Assembly (NCBI GenBank): GCA_000934385.1 | Contig: KN880500.1 | Location: 49,192-113,191, forward strand | Source: Cylindrobasidium torrendii FP15055 ss-10 | Taxonomy: Eukaryota > Basidiomycota > Agaricomycetes > Agaricales > Physalacriaceae | Direction: 5' to 3' | Length of the DNA stretch: 64,000 nucleotides | Made by a program: the position numbers and the translations under genes | Shown here: piece by piece, positions 9,802-22,411 of the stretch | Numbering within the stretch: position 1 is the first letter of the stretch | Layout: every line of letters starts with the position of its first letter | The notes under the pieces: generated by a model | Databases searched by the model: none | The model's input: the letters and a program-made list of their open reading frames with translations, nothing else | Told to the model about the DNA's origin: nothing

Positions 9802-11217
9802 GCCGCCTGTGCTCGTACTTCCAATTCATCTGTCGTAGAATATCTTGTTTTGTGATTCATGATCCCATATAATGCATACAGATATCCCTTTCAAAATCGT
9901 GTCAAGAGTCTTAGTAGACTATTCAGCATCTCCGCTCGATTCCCATTGCCCCCAACAACGTACGGGTAGCGTTTTCTGACAAGAAATATTAGGACTCAAA
10001 GGATGAGCATTCAAATCGGCATACACGTACCTTCGTTTCAATAAGCCGAGTTTCTACAAGCACGCCCGAGCATACACCCGCTCACGAACTTGTGGAAACG
10101 CAAGTTCGTTGCGCTCTCACTCATCCGACTTTGGTTTGAACGGTTCGTTCTCGGGCTAAAATGGTGGTATTGGACGTCCACGAACTCATCATAGCGGCAA
10201 GTTGCGAGGCGCTTTGATGATTGATCGAGTTAGCAGCCGGCTAGTACCGCGGCAGGACTCTCCAGCGACCATCATGGTGCACTATAATCTGACCTGTCGC
10301 GCTGCATGCACCATCCGTCTTTGAGACACCGAACTGTGTTTTTTCATGGCGGCGCCCCTGCTATTCGAAACTCAGCTACCCCGAAGACGCACCGACTGAC
10401 ACTCGACTACGGTTTCGGCGCATTGTTCTGCGTCCAGAACCTTCATGCTCTGCGTATCGGGTGCACCTCTTGATTGGAAGGGACGTAGGGAAGGTCAGAT
10501 GAAGCGACACACAATGGCAGAGGGCGGTGAAATGAAGGTACGTGCCACGCTCAGCCCGACGTCTTATTCTGATCCTGGCGGTAGCCCAGTGTCGACTCGG
10601 GCATGCCCGCGCAGCAATAACAGCGGCTATCCGAGCACCCACGCGAGCAAGCCACGGTGAGCAGTGGACTTCGCGCCTTCACCTGGATTCGCACATGTAC
10701 TGTATCCCCATCACCTGCTTGCCCTGCCATCTCTGCTCCAGGCTTTTGCTGCTTATCCGTCCCGCATCTCTCTCGACCTAGCGCGCTCACCATCCTATAA
10801 TTCCGATTACGGATGCATTGCTCTCTGCCTTGTCTTCGTATACACGCCGGTCGTCAACAACCTAGCGGAGGTTCTGCATCCTGTCGCCACATCCTAGTCA
10901 CTCGAGACGGTAACGTCAAGCCACGAACTGTTCGCGGGGCGCACATTGGATGACGTCGTCTCTGCATGCAGGTGGAGCAAGGTAGACCTGTAGCTCTCAT
11001 TGTCCATACACCGCACAAATTGTCTACGACATGTTTTCCATAACAAAGATGCCATTTCTCTTTCCCCGTGTTTTTTGTCTTGCTCGCCGTGAAGAATTTG
11101 ACAATACAAAAGGAAGAATACTTTGGTTCGTGTGGTTATTCCTTTTGTCAGTATGCATAGCCTAAGCCAGTGCGTGCAATGAAGACAAAAACCTACAGGT
11201 TCCAGAGTATATAATGT
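9802..11217. other. Intergenic with dispersed repeat fragments
   Basis: No supported gene. Around 10500-10590 lies a copy of a short dispersed sequence (GCAGAGGGCGG ... AAG followed by GTACGTGCCACGCTCAGCCC) also seen near 870, 20520 and 55600. Near 10880-10950 a segment resembles 6065-6145. A perfect 8-bp inverted repeat (CGAACTTG/CAAGTTCG) lies near 10085-10110. Confidence 0.45.
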
Positions 11218-11224
11218 GCGGAGA
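11218..11224 (+). promoter_or_regulatory. TATA box
   Basis: TATATAA 61 bp before the start codon at 11279. Confidence 0.6.
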
Positions 11225-11278
11225 TTTGACACTGACAGAAATATTACTCTGCTCACACCATCTATCACACCATTAAGA

Positions 11279-11806
11279 ATGAGCCGGTACGCCCAATTCT
11301 GTGAATAGTCAAATCTGTTCTTTGGACTCACAATGTTGCCTAGACCCGAATGCCCTGTCTGCCCTTTGCAAGGAGCCTCATGGGTTCTACTAGTTCAAGC
11401 TGATCCCAGTGCACAAAGAGAGCTTGTTGACAAGCACATAGCCGACATGCACTCGGATTGGCGTTTCTTCTGCAACATCCCAGGATGTACATTCAGTGTA
11501 TCGTATCTGAACAGAAGGAATATGATGTTTGGGCATGCTGGACTACACCATCAAGGCAGGTACCAGGGTGAGACGCTTCGAAAGATTGGGTCTCATACGA
11601 ATGCTGGTGAATTTTCGAGCCCGTCCTCGTACCCGACGCCGTCCGGTTTGCGTTCTGTTCCCAACCTGACAGCGAACGCAACGACACAACTTGCTCCGGC
11701 TCCGCGCTTCCCTGCTCACGCCGACGTTCCCGACGCGTATGTCACGACCTTCTCGACGCTGTCTGACGCCCTCGTACCCAAGCCGCCCACTGGCAAACAG
11801 CAGTAG
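11279..11806 (+). CDS. Two-finger Cys/His protein, VTTFSTL subgroup
   Basis: Exon 1 is 8 nt (ATGAGCCG, 11279-11286); the phase-2 intron 11287-11343 gives MSRPECPVCPLQGASWVLL. The product has 156 residues. Finger 1 is C-P-V-C ... VDKHIADMH and finger 2 is FCNIPGCTFSVSYLNRR ... HAGLHHQG, followed by GRYQGETLRKIGS. A Ser/Pro/Ala-rich tail ends PDAYVTTFSTLSDALVP. It is clearly a paralogue of the gene at 9245, 2 kb upstream on the same strand. Ligand positions of both fingers are intact. Function is unknown. Confidence 0.9.
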
Positions 11807-14769
11807 ATCGGGGACGGCGCGTGCTCGTGGATCCAATTTCTTCAAATTCCTCTGTCGTATTACTTGGATACATCTTTATTGGCTTGTCTCGCAATTCATG
11901 ATTATCATTTATATGTAACGTTCGATTTGAGACGCCAGAGAGTTGCTCGGACTGCTTGCATAGTGTTGTCCGTCGACTGTTTTCAAAACGAGTCATAATC
12001 ATTCAATCTGTGAACTTGAAGGAGGAAGAGGCTGGTGCGTCGGATATTTTGCTACACGGTAGACCATACCACTAGTAGTGCCCAAGGTAGTAGCTAAGAC
12101 TACATACAGAGGACCATTCTTCCTTGGACAGTAAGCAGAGCTGCTTCTAATGAATGACCATAGCTTTAAGCGTCCACTTATGTTACAGCTGGGCTGAAAA
12201 CTTCCCTATGTCAATTCGTGAAGCCATTCACTGCTACTTCTTCATGTGGCCCCGTCTGCCGTTAGACGATTTCCGAAAAAGACATTGCTTTTCGCCTCAA
12301 CGTCGCCTAATAGTGAATGAAAATCAATGAGGGACTTTAATGATATTTCAGCTCCTTGATTACCGGACCGGGTCGAATTGCATGTCCGTCGACAAGTGTC
12401 CTGCAAACTATGCCAACTCATAAGACGTAGCTACTCTGATTTAGACGTAGCCCTAGGACCTTCAATAGCCAGGATAAGAGCATCTGGACAATTTATCATG
12501 CCACAAATCCGCAGTGTACACACTTTTCGGAGATGAATGTCGTTTAAAGTTATATTCCCTCCTGCCCCCATACGCGTTGCAGTTACTACTGTGACGAGGC
12601 TTCACCACAGATGGTCGAAGAACTTCTATCATCGAGCTGCGATTCGTACTCTCGAAGCCTATTCACACAAGAGGTGCTCGGATTCAAGCGCATGAAGGGG
12701 GTCCAGGGACCTTTTACTGTCCATCGGGCTCGAAAGCGTGAGAGTTCGAAACTCAATTGAAACCAAGCGGATTCGAACCTGAGGTTGCTGAATTGCTTAG
12801 GTGATCAGGACTCTCCATCGAGTTCTCGTTTGGAGAAGACGAAGTTGCGCACCATCATTGTGTACTATGTATGTACATTGTATACTCGTACTGCGCTTCG
12901 CGGCGCCCGTTCATGAGGAGAATGGGGGGTGGGTATGGTCGTCACGAGAGTCTGTGTCAATTTCCCACGCGATAGAATGACGGGGACCTCTAGCGGTTCG
13001 AAAGCTAGGTGCTTTTGCTAAGAGGAAGTCCTACTACTGCTCTCGCCCACCCCAGCCTCATATTCCAGGTGAGAAGCTCTAGTCGTGTGCAGGACGTTCA
13101 AGATCCGAGCCGTGCACAGTGACAGGATAACTATACATACAGCCAAACTCGATTCGAAAGTATATGTGAGCGAACCGGGAAATCGGCATGCTTCACTAGC
13201 GTAACCGTTGTTGTTACCCCATACACTAGGTCCGTTCATCGCATGCCTGGACACAATCTGAGGGTGCCTCGGGCACATTTCGGGTGGCATGATGGTGTAG
13301 AATACCGTCTATCGATATCACTGTGACCAGCGACATAGAAGAGCGTGTGAGCGTAGCCGTTCTCACGCAGCGGATACACCTTTATGGGATCACTTCATGA
13401 GCAGAAAGGTTGTGTTGGATATGGGCGTCCCACTTGTATTGCTATGTATGAGCTCGATTTGAATTGTCATGTAGACCCAGAAAACGTAAAAGCCCGTGTG
13501 GCGCACATACGCTTTGACATATCGATAAGCGCTAGGGGCTGCTGTGGACAGTGACACAACCACTGTACATGGAACTCCATTTGCCATTTCTATGAACAGG
13601 ATTGTATAACGCATGAACCACACACAAATCTCCCAATAAAGGAAGTCTAATGAGCGACGTGAGCATCGTGCTACCAACCCTCGGTCACCCACGCACCATT
13701 ATTCTTCTTTTGGAGACACGCTTCGGATCCGTTACTACACAGAGGAGATTGTCGGCGGAAAACAGAAAAACATGGCACATTTCTCCGAGCCACCGAGCCA
13801 CACTATGACCGTATCAGACATGAAAGAAGGGTGGGCGGGCCCAAGTGGTTGGCGCAGGCTCGGGACAGCTGCGAGTGCCCTGTCGACTTCGTGGGCTTGT
13901 GGAAAAAGTCCGCATCGATGATGCATAAAGCTAATACATACATAAGCTATCTGGCGCCTTGCACTTAGCTGTCAAAGGAAAGGAGTGTATGAGTGTAGCA
14001 ATGAGCTCGAGGCGTACGAAAAGTACAAGTTCCGCGACTCACTCGAACAACCGCTGTCTCGATCCCGCGTTCACAAGGATGACAGCTGAGCTTAGCGCGT
14101 TCGCAGCGAGGTCACAGTCTCGCCTGTCTTTCCTCACTCTCGCCTTGACTCTCGAGCCAGCGCAATTCAGATCTTCCTATGATTGTAAGTACGTGCTCTA
14201 GACTGCACCGCCGGCGCGGTAGTATTACTGGAAGGCTTCGAGCGGCACTGGAAGAAAACAGGGTATAGATATATCCTCCGTGCCGGCGGTACAAGTAGAC
14301 GAAGGCAAGTAGCATTGCTCCTCGAACAAACGCATCACTCTCCAGACCCAAAGCTACGAATGCAAGCAAAACAGAAAAGATATCATTATTTTTCTACATT
14401 CCATCCTTTCCTGGGACACACACGGGCGCGTCGGTATCTAGCAAGAAAGAATATACATCATACAACATCGACAACATATCATAGAATCGTGAATGGGTGG
14501 ATATCGGAATACTGAGGGTCCAAGAGAAACCGTATGGCTATATGTTCGTTATATGTGTACAGGCGGCGAGGGATATAGATGAGCGCGACATCTGCATACA
14601 AGTCAAAGCAGGCGATATGGAGATGAAAGCAAGGGAACATCAAGAAGACAAGTACGCGATGTGGGTTTTGCTGGGTGGCGAGGATCAACTGGCCAGAGAC
14701 GATTGACTGGTTGCAAAGTTGGAGACGACGAGGGAGCGACGATGGGAGGCGGTCGGGGTCGACGATGGC
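11807..14769. other. Long gene-free stretch
   Basis: Open frames are short, on both strands, without motifs or plausible splice partners. A GGATTCGAACC sequence near 12768 suggested a tRNA on the minus strand but the arms do not pair (see rejected items). The stretch looks intergenic. Confidence 0.45.
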
Positions 14770-16355
14770 TTAGGGAATGATACCCTGATACATAATTCCT
14801 CCTTGGTCATTGTAATACGAGTATCCATTGGTCCCACCCCACTCCTGCGTGTGCGCAGACGAGTGGCTGGGCGAGAAGACGCCAGAGTCGGTAGGACGGA
14901 ACGTTGTCGAGTCGGCCGGTGCAGAGCCTCGGAACGACGCAGTGTGAAAGCTCGCGGGAGCAGAGATGGGTGTAAGAATCTCGCTGTCGGTCGAGCCGTT
15001 GCTGTCGTATGAACCTCCATTTTCTCTTCGATCCGTACTGGGCACCAGTGAGCAAAAGACGTTCAGCAAGAATGAGAATGCCGCGCACCGAAGTAGGTCA
15101 TTCAGCTCAGCCACCTTGCGCAGAATGGGGCATCCGCCGACGCCGTGAGCGGGGTACTGCCTCAACGCTCCATACGTGCTCTCCAAGTGGTGGCCGAGGT
15201 TGACGACTGGATTCGTTGCGCTGCACGAGCAGAAGCGATTGTTGCTGTCGATTCCTGAGCCGGTGTACTCTGACTCCTCGGAGTAGTTGTGCTGGTAAGA
15301 CGACACCGACGGTGAACGGGTCGCATCGTAGCCTTGGCCATAGCGCATCATCGTGGGCGATTCAGGAAAGCGGTATAGCGACACGCCGGTGTCGATGGCC
15401 TCTGTTTTGATGGGTGATATGATCGTCCTTGGAGCTTGCGGTGACGAGGTGGATGCCGACGCAGTGGGGGACGTTTCGGGGCCAGGGGAGAGAATACGAC
15501 GGCGGCCTGTAGCACATTTGTTGGCGCGCGAGTGCCATTTGTCGGAGGGGTCGCCATCGCGGAAGCTGCTATCGGCCCAGCGCGGATGTGGTTTACCTGC
15601 ATGAGTGGTAAGACAAAGTGAACTCGCGATATGAAATGCAAACGTACCGCGAAGTTCGCGAACTAGCGACTCTAGCTCTGCGATCCGGTTTCGCAGGCGC
15701 GTCGTCTCGTCTATCGTGGGGTCGTCGCTGTGGATTGGTGTGAGTAATGAGAGTACGAAATGTGGGGTGTGTGATGGATGCGTTTGGGGAAATGGCGCTG
15801 AGTATCGAGGTGTACCGAACAAACTCAAGGTTGTATTCAAAGATGCGGACGGGGATCAACCCCAATGGAGTCGCATGGCGTCAACACAGCGCACTGCAGT
15901 AAGGAGCACGAGACGTCAATGGAACGAAGAATGGGTCCATGAGGGCGCAGAATGGGGGGACGTGACGAATGGACATACCGGAGAGCGGGGTCGTCGATCT
16001 CGTATACACAGAGCCCAGTCTGCTGACGCGTCAGCACAGGCAGGCCCAGCACAGAAGGGAAGTCATGGGTGTGTGTGCAAGAGAGAACGTACCAGGCCAA
16101 GTTGGATGCATCTTTGGCATGGGCGCTTGCGATCGCACTGTCGAGGCCAGTCGTTAGTATCGTATTCGACGAAAAAATGATAGTGTGGGAGGCAAGGAAA
16201 TACACGTACCTTGCGCTTCGATGTATGGCAGTTCAGACAGCTCTGCGTTGTCCGGTTTCGCCGCCTCTTTCTGCGCAAGAGAGGCAATGAGCTAGCGCCA
16301 ATACTGCGCACAGTACAACGCACCTGTGGTCGGATGGGTCACCATAGGGATCCAT
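14770..16355 (-). CDS. Zn2Cys6 fungal transcription factor
   Basis: Rebuilt exons are 16355-16324, 16270-16210, 16137-16093, 16019-15979, 15727-15648, 15596-15089 and 15037-14770, all with GT-AG introns of agreeing phase. The product has about 344 residues. The N-terminus MDPYGDPSDHRKRRRNRTTQ leads into a complete binuclear zinc cluster, C22-x2-C25-x6-C32-x5-C38-x2-C41-x8-C50. A short leucine-rich coiled coil (TTRLRNRIAELESLVREL) follows, as expected for dimerisation next to the DNA-binding domain. The C-terminal part is Ser/Thr/Pro/Tyr-rich with a Cys-containing CSCSATNPVVNLG stretch. The last intron (15088-15038, 51 nt) keeps frame whether removed or not. Target genes are not evident from the context. 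Confidence 0.92.
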
Positions 16356-16897
16356 TATCGAGGCAAAGAGAGAGAATAGATCGGTGCGGCGACGGGGGTA
16401 TTTTGCGCGGCCTTGTCTTCAGCGGACTATTACTTGAGCCGCAGGTTCGAATGCGCCGTGACCGAGGACTAGGCGCGCGCAGCAAATGTTCGTAGTACGT
16501 TGAGGATGTATGAAGGTGGTGGTAAGAAGGCAGCCCCCCAAGTTCGCCGACTTTATGAAGGACTTGCGGTTGCTTTTTTCCCTCAGGGTCCGAGGTACGC
16601 ACCAAGATCCTGAACCCGATCCGGCGGCAGCAAGTACTGCTTTTGTTACGATCCCACATTACCCGATCCGAAAAAGAGGGCCCAAGGGATGGTCATATAA
16701 GGGAGGTTTGAGCCGGAAGGGAAGCCAGCGCAGGTCAATCTTTGGCGTATGTAAGTGAATTGGTTCAAGTGAGCACAATGAGGCGTACGTACGAAGTTCG
16801 AAGTCCTCTCGCTTAACATTTTGTCCCTCGTCTAGTCTCACCACCGCCAACTTCGAGCTTCGAGAGCTTGAAATGGTGAACGTGAACAGGGTAGAGA

Positions 16898-17306
16898 TTA
16901 ACTCTGATCAAGTTCTGCCGAATGTGGCACCAGTGTGACTAGACCATGGCGCGCGAGGCCATGCTGTTGAAAGTCTGAACGTGATATGAAACAAACTGCG
17001 AGGCATGCTTCGACTTCCTCGATTTCTTGCTCGAGTGTGGGCACGACCTTACAAAGAGAGAAATGAGTAAGTAGGTGAATAGCTTGGATGTACACGTCCA
17101 TGAAGTGACTCTCTAAGCTCAGAATTACCTCGAGGGATAGAAGAAGCGTATACCAATACGTACGCTCCGCGAGCGAGGGCAATTCTGAAAGAGGTATCGG
17201 GACCTTGCGCGAAGAATCCTGCGGGAGGGAAGACTTCCAAATTTGTGAAGAGCGTGTTGTGCTTAAGCTTGTCGTCGTCTGCGATGAGCACTATCCCGGC
17301 CAACAT
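16898..17306 (-). CDS. Hypothetical protein, tentative
   Basis: A tentative gene starting MLAGIVLIADDDKLKHN on the minus strand. Removing a 46-nt intron beginning GTACGT after LARGA and a 49-nt intron GTGTAC...TTGTAAG gives a continuous product ending VTLVPHSAELDQS. It contains a short acidic helix-like stretch, VVPTLEQEIEEVEACLAVC. No family was recognised and the first acceptor is a guess. The second intron is more convincing because donor, branch-like CTTACTCAT and acceptor are all present. Confidence 0.3.
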
Positions 17307-20300
17307 ACTCCCACACGAAGTCTCAATATCTCATAGCACGCCCTGGTATCATTTTAAAGAGGGAAACAATGGGAGAAAAGCAACATTTTACGTCCAGTAT
17401 GTGGACTGAGCGTGGCACGAGGACGAGCAGCCAAGGGACTCCATCATGATCACGTCTGGATTCCAAAGTTTAACTGACAGCGCCCTGCTTAGCTCATCTC
17501 GACCCGACCCACATCAAATCCTCCGACACAATGGGAGCGAGATAGCAAGATACGCTGCGAAAACGAAAGTCCGCGGATATCCCAGTTCGTCCAGGGAAAT
17601 GTAGCAAGTGATTAGCCTCAACAGGCGTTCGGAGGATGCTGTGGTTCCCCCGCTGCCTCTAGTTCTAGAGAAAGAAGAGGAAGGAGGAAGAAGGAAGAGG
17701 AAAGAGAGTCTGACTGTGCGTGACGCGCCTCGATGGATACTCCCACCGACGACGCCGACGTACTTTGGCGTTCACACGACCGTGGGAAGCACCGTACGGC
17801 GACTCCCACGACCAGCTTTTCTAATGTTTTATCGTCAGCATAGCGCACGGTCTCGCCAAATAAATCACACGTACGAGTCCAGCGCGAATCTGTCGATTCG
17901 GTCGAATCTTAGCCAGCCGTGCGTAGCTGTAGGAATGACCAGCCCAAACGAGTATCCGGCACGTGGAATTAATCATGCTATGCACAAATCGATGGATTGG
18001 GAAGCAATGTTCGAAGAGTGAAGTACTTTCATACCCCAGGCCAGTGATTGGATAAGCTCTCAATGAGAGACAATGAGAAAGCTTGAATGCAAGAGAGATT
18101 TCGATGTAATGATGGAGCGTAGGACTATGAACTTACTGTCCCAACGTTGGGTCAGTGTTGTGCGCACAGCGGGAGAAGACGCTAGCGTCGACTCGGAGAT
18201 GAAATGAAAGTAAAGAGGGAAAAGGGTCAGATGGTTCAAACGTTCAAAGCGAAACTTGGATTCGTGATCACTACCTCGTGTGGGAACGTAGTTGCAGCGC
18301 GAGGTCACAAGTGGGTCCCAACGCGAAGCAATGCTCTTTCCTTTTGGGTGAGAATATGACGAAGCGAGAGGTTCGAATGAGTAGGGACCAGGGATTGTCG
18401 GTGCCCGTTGGGACTCCCTGCGTACATGTGAATCACTGTTCACACCAGTGCTCCTCAATGCTACACAACCATAGAGGAATAGAGATGGAAGATAACGAAG
18501 GAGAATGAAGAGCTCCAACGGACGCACACAATGACACGACACACCGTTTTGAATGGCGCCATATTGGAACGTCCAGATGCTTTGGAGGGAGTGCATGCAT
18601 GAGAAAAATCGACGCGCTATGGGCGCACAATGCAGATCGAGGAAACAAGCATGAAGAACAAGACGATGAAAGAATTTGCTTAGGATCATGCGGATGTGGA
18701 TACGGGACATAGGTCCGAGCTCCGGTGGCGCTTGATCGAGCCCATGCTTTTGCTTTTACCATCGCCTGTAAAGATCAGTTACACTACAGTCGCCAGCCAC
18801 GAATGAGCGAATTATTCCATTCAAAAATGCTCATCCCTGGTCTGTCCGCATAAAATAGAATCGGACGCCTTGCATCAGCCGCTGAACCCGCGCTTCCACA
18901 CTCTGAGGATTGCGCACTCCCTCTTTCTCCCTCTACCATGACCACACCTCTTCTCTTTTGTCTGCCGTCAGATATACGGTGGCATTATGCGGGTGGTTCC
19001 CCTCGGCTCGGAGAGATCTTCAATAAGTCCACCAATCCCCATGTTTTCCTTCGCCGACAATCTCCTCGATGTTCCGAAAAGCCTCCTTCGTACCCTACGG
19101 CGCGATGGCCGACCCGAAATCAGCTGTATAGAGAGCGGAGCGAGAGATCCTCGTAGCACGATGCTCGCAGCTCATAACAATGGGACAGTACCGTTTCTCA
19201 CGATCGGAAGACAATGCCTGGGCAGGGAGCTACCAAATGCTCATGCCCGTTTTGATTGAGAATGAATGGGCTCTTTAAAATAAGCTCTCTTCGATTCATA
19301 CTACTCGATATAGTCATCTGGGCGAAGCTGGAATATAAGGGTCGTATGGAAAATCTCCCATAGTACTCGCCGCGGCCTCCAATGTCTGTTAATCCATCAC
19401 GATTGTACGGGCACCACCTCTCTCATAGTGCACATTATGACATTAGCCAGCCTGTTCAGAGCTATGGATGGCCATTATCAAGTAGAAGGGGATTCGTTCA
19501 GATACTTATACCAGGTTGCACACGGGCATCATGAGCGTGATCATTTATCAAGATGGGTATTGCGGAATCCCTGTGACCTTATAAACATGAACATAATCAC
19601 CGAGAAACCTGAGAAATTCCGGAATAAAAAAGTGCAATGCGCGAAACTACACGGAATCCAAACGATTCGATTGAGAATTAGCGGTGTTCAATGTCCTGCA
19701 CTACTGCGTTGTCCATCCCTTGGTGTATGATGCCCACGAACACGGGCAGCACAGTTCGCGCTGTGGACCATTAATGCGTCCACGGACTATACCCGTTCAT
19801 CGTGACAAGAAGAGCCTTCCCAAACTTCATCCTGGTCAGTGCACAAGACCAGCGCAGTTGTTCTATATGCAAGGCCTGCGGGTTCAAACGCTCATCTGGA
19901 AAACATAGCGCGATTTGCCTACTAGAGGAAGTTCAGCAACAGTTCGTTGCATCAGAGGTGCAAACCGAGCCATAAGTATTTTGTGAAGAAGCACTGAGCG
20001 AGCGATGAGTAGATACGGTGACGTTTGACGGCTCGAGGGACGGTTCAGATTGTCGTCTCGTACTAGGATGCTGTGTCCGTGCATTGACCCTCCGCTGGTA
20101 AGCGACCTTCACGCTCATAGGGTCATGGGGGGATCGGATGGCGAGCTCGATAGTCGCCGTATGAACGGAAAAGTGTAGGGAAGCAGGAGGAGATGGAGAC
20201 CAGCGGTTAGCATAAAGGACAGAAACAAAGGAGGATGAGCACGATGTTAGTCCGAGCGTCATAGAATTGAGACGTAATGGTCTTGGGGTGCAACGAGTGT

Positions 20301-22411
20301 CAAGCAGCGAAGATGCTCGAGAGCAGGGACGATAGATACTCGTGGGCGCACACGGAAAATCGGTCGTATGTATGTCTGCAGATGTAGCGGGGAACGACTC
20401 ATTCGCAGCAATTTGCTCCTTCGGGTTTGTGCGTGCGTGAGATAGAGTCAGCGGGGTCCAAGGCAGTCCATTCAAGCTAGGGCGGACTGGATTAGAAATA
20501 GAAGGTCGGGCTGGGCGTAACACGCACCCTTTGTTTGACCGCCCTGTTCTGCTTTATCCGTCCTTCGCTATTATCGAGCGTTCCGGACAATGCTTAGAGT
20601 CGGAGAAGTTGTCGGGAGGCAGAAGCAAGGTGCCGATGCGCAAAAACTGTAGTAGTCGGGCGCTTTCGGCTCGGTCCTCGATACGTGTTTGATTTTACAG
20701 TGTTAGGCTAAAAGCTCGACGTCGTCAGAACACCAGGAGTGAGGATGAGAGCTAGCTCTGTGTTTCGAAATGCAGCGCGATAGGCCAGATTGAGTGCACG
20801 ATGACGGTCGCTGGCTAGCCTGCGGCATGCCACGGCATTGGACGGTGACAAGTGATGGTAACTCGATCAAAGCGCGCATGCCGCCGGTACATGCTCTCTT
20901 CACGCTTACTCTGAAGCTTTGCTCCCACATCGCACGTCTCTATATTATTCGGAAGGTTTGGAGCAAAAATCGGATGTTTGAATCACGATTCTGTTGAAAT
21001 TGGCGCATCTCGAGTCCATCCCCTTTCATATGTCAAAAAGCTCATCGTGAACCAGCTTAGCGTTTACCTCCAAAAGAGATGCCGCGCTACCCAATATGCC
21101 TCTTTATTCTTGTCTTGGCGTCTCACTCCTCCTGGCACGACTCCTTCACCCTCTACGTCTGGCTTCTATCCATCTTCAATCGTTGACTCCACAGCCGGTC
21201 GAGTAGTAATCCCGTCGCGTATGAGCGTGCTGTGACTACAAAATTTGCAAGGCTGGATATTCTGTTTTTTTTGATCGATAGGCGTCGCATTCAGGTGTAT
21301 GGTGCAAATGGGCTCGTGCATACCACCAGTCACAAGTCACAGATTCAAAACGCCATCTAGACTATCGTCGAGCGACATGGGACATGATATTGTCACGAAG
21401 CCTATGAAACGACACGAGGAAGACGCACACTCATTTCCAGCTCGAACTTGGCTCAGCAGACTTTCTGGCCGTACCGGATTACATTGCATATTTGCTGAAC
21501 GCAAACCGTATATGCAATTAAATTTATTCCTCGTGGAATGTACACGAACAAAGACACATTAGACTCGAGATATTCAAGTCCATGTCTTGTGTAACTAGGA
21601 GGACGATCATCCTAAAATGAAGCTCGAGGAGTTCAATTACTTGTAGCAACGAAGGTGCGCGGATGGACGACGACAGATGCCGTGGGGAAATTTTGTCAGG
21701 ATTTTGTAGGCCGGCAGTCGGGCTACTATCAACCCTTAACCTGGGTCCTTCCGGATACTGGGACCTTACTACGGGGCAATGGACGGCAGGATCTTCGTTA
21801 ACCCAGAGGTTAGTCGCACTTCCTTCCAGCACGTCTGTATTACCTGTTGTTCAACTCTAATGAGAGCGATGGCTCTACCAGAAGGGAAATATTGAGGTTG
21901 ACGATAGTGTCCTACAATGACTGCTACTGTCGCTCTATCCCAAACAGTAGCACTTGCCGGCTGTGCTCAGTACGGTCAATTTACGTTTCCCGCAAAATTA
22001 GTACACGCCTTGTATCTTTCTGACAGGGGTTCCGGAAAATCCTACGGATTGGAATGTAAGAATGCTGTGATATACTTATGAGCCGCGCGAACGCTTGACT
22101 ACCAGTATCTGTCCAAAAATTCTGTATAATTCCGGGAGAAAGGAACTTGAAACAACTTTGGATTAAGACTCGACCCTTGAATCCGCGATAATTCCAAACA
22201 TTTGTAAGATTCGGATGAAAATCCATCCCTTAAGTACCGATGGGTCGTTCATGGAAACTGCCGAACCCTCTTTCCCTCTTACCACCAAGGAAAGATTGGT
22301 TTCGCACTTTTGAGCTTTTCTTTTGCTAGCCGACACTTTTTATCATTTTCTCTGCTCAGTACCTACTTAACAAAGCTTGCCTAATACGCTCCTCTACACA
22401 TCGTTACCAAC
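17307..22411. other. Gene-poor stretch
   Basis: No gene could be supported in about 5 kb. The longest frames (a 216-residue one near 18060-18710 and a 196-residue one near 19933-20523, both minus) have biased composition and no motif. Around 20480-20910 are two dispersed repeat segments related to sequence near 0.8-1.4 kb. Confidence 0.45.
20640..20910. repeat. Dispersed repeat, copy 2
   Basis: Partner of 1160-1450. Shared blocks include GGGCGCTTTCGG, GAACACCAG, CAGCG(T/C)GATAGGCC, GTCGCTGG and CGATCAAAGCGC in the same order. Boundaries are approximate. Confidence 0.4.

Noticed and set aside
12690..12810. Possible minus-strand tRNA around GGTTCGAATCC
   Set aside because: The T-arm stem around TTCGAAT pairs at only two positions and no acceptor, D or anticodon arms can be drawn.
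19933..20523. 196-residue minus-strand frame
   Set aside because: Ser/Pro/Arg-biased composition, starts in a dispersed repeat, no motif.
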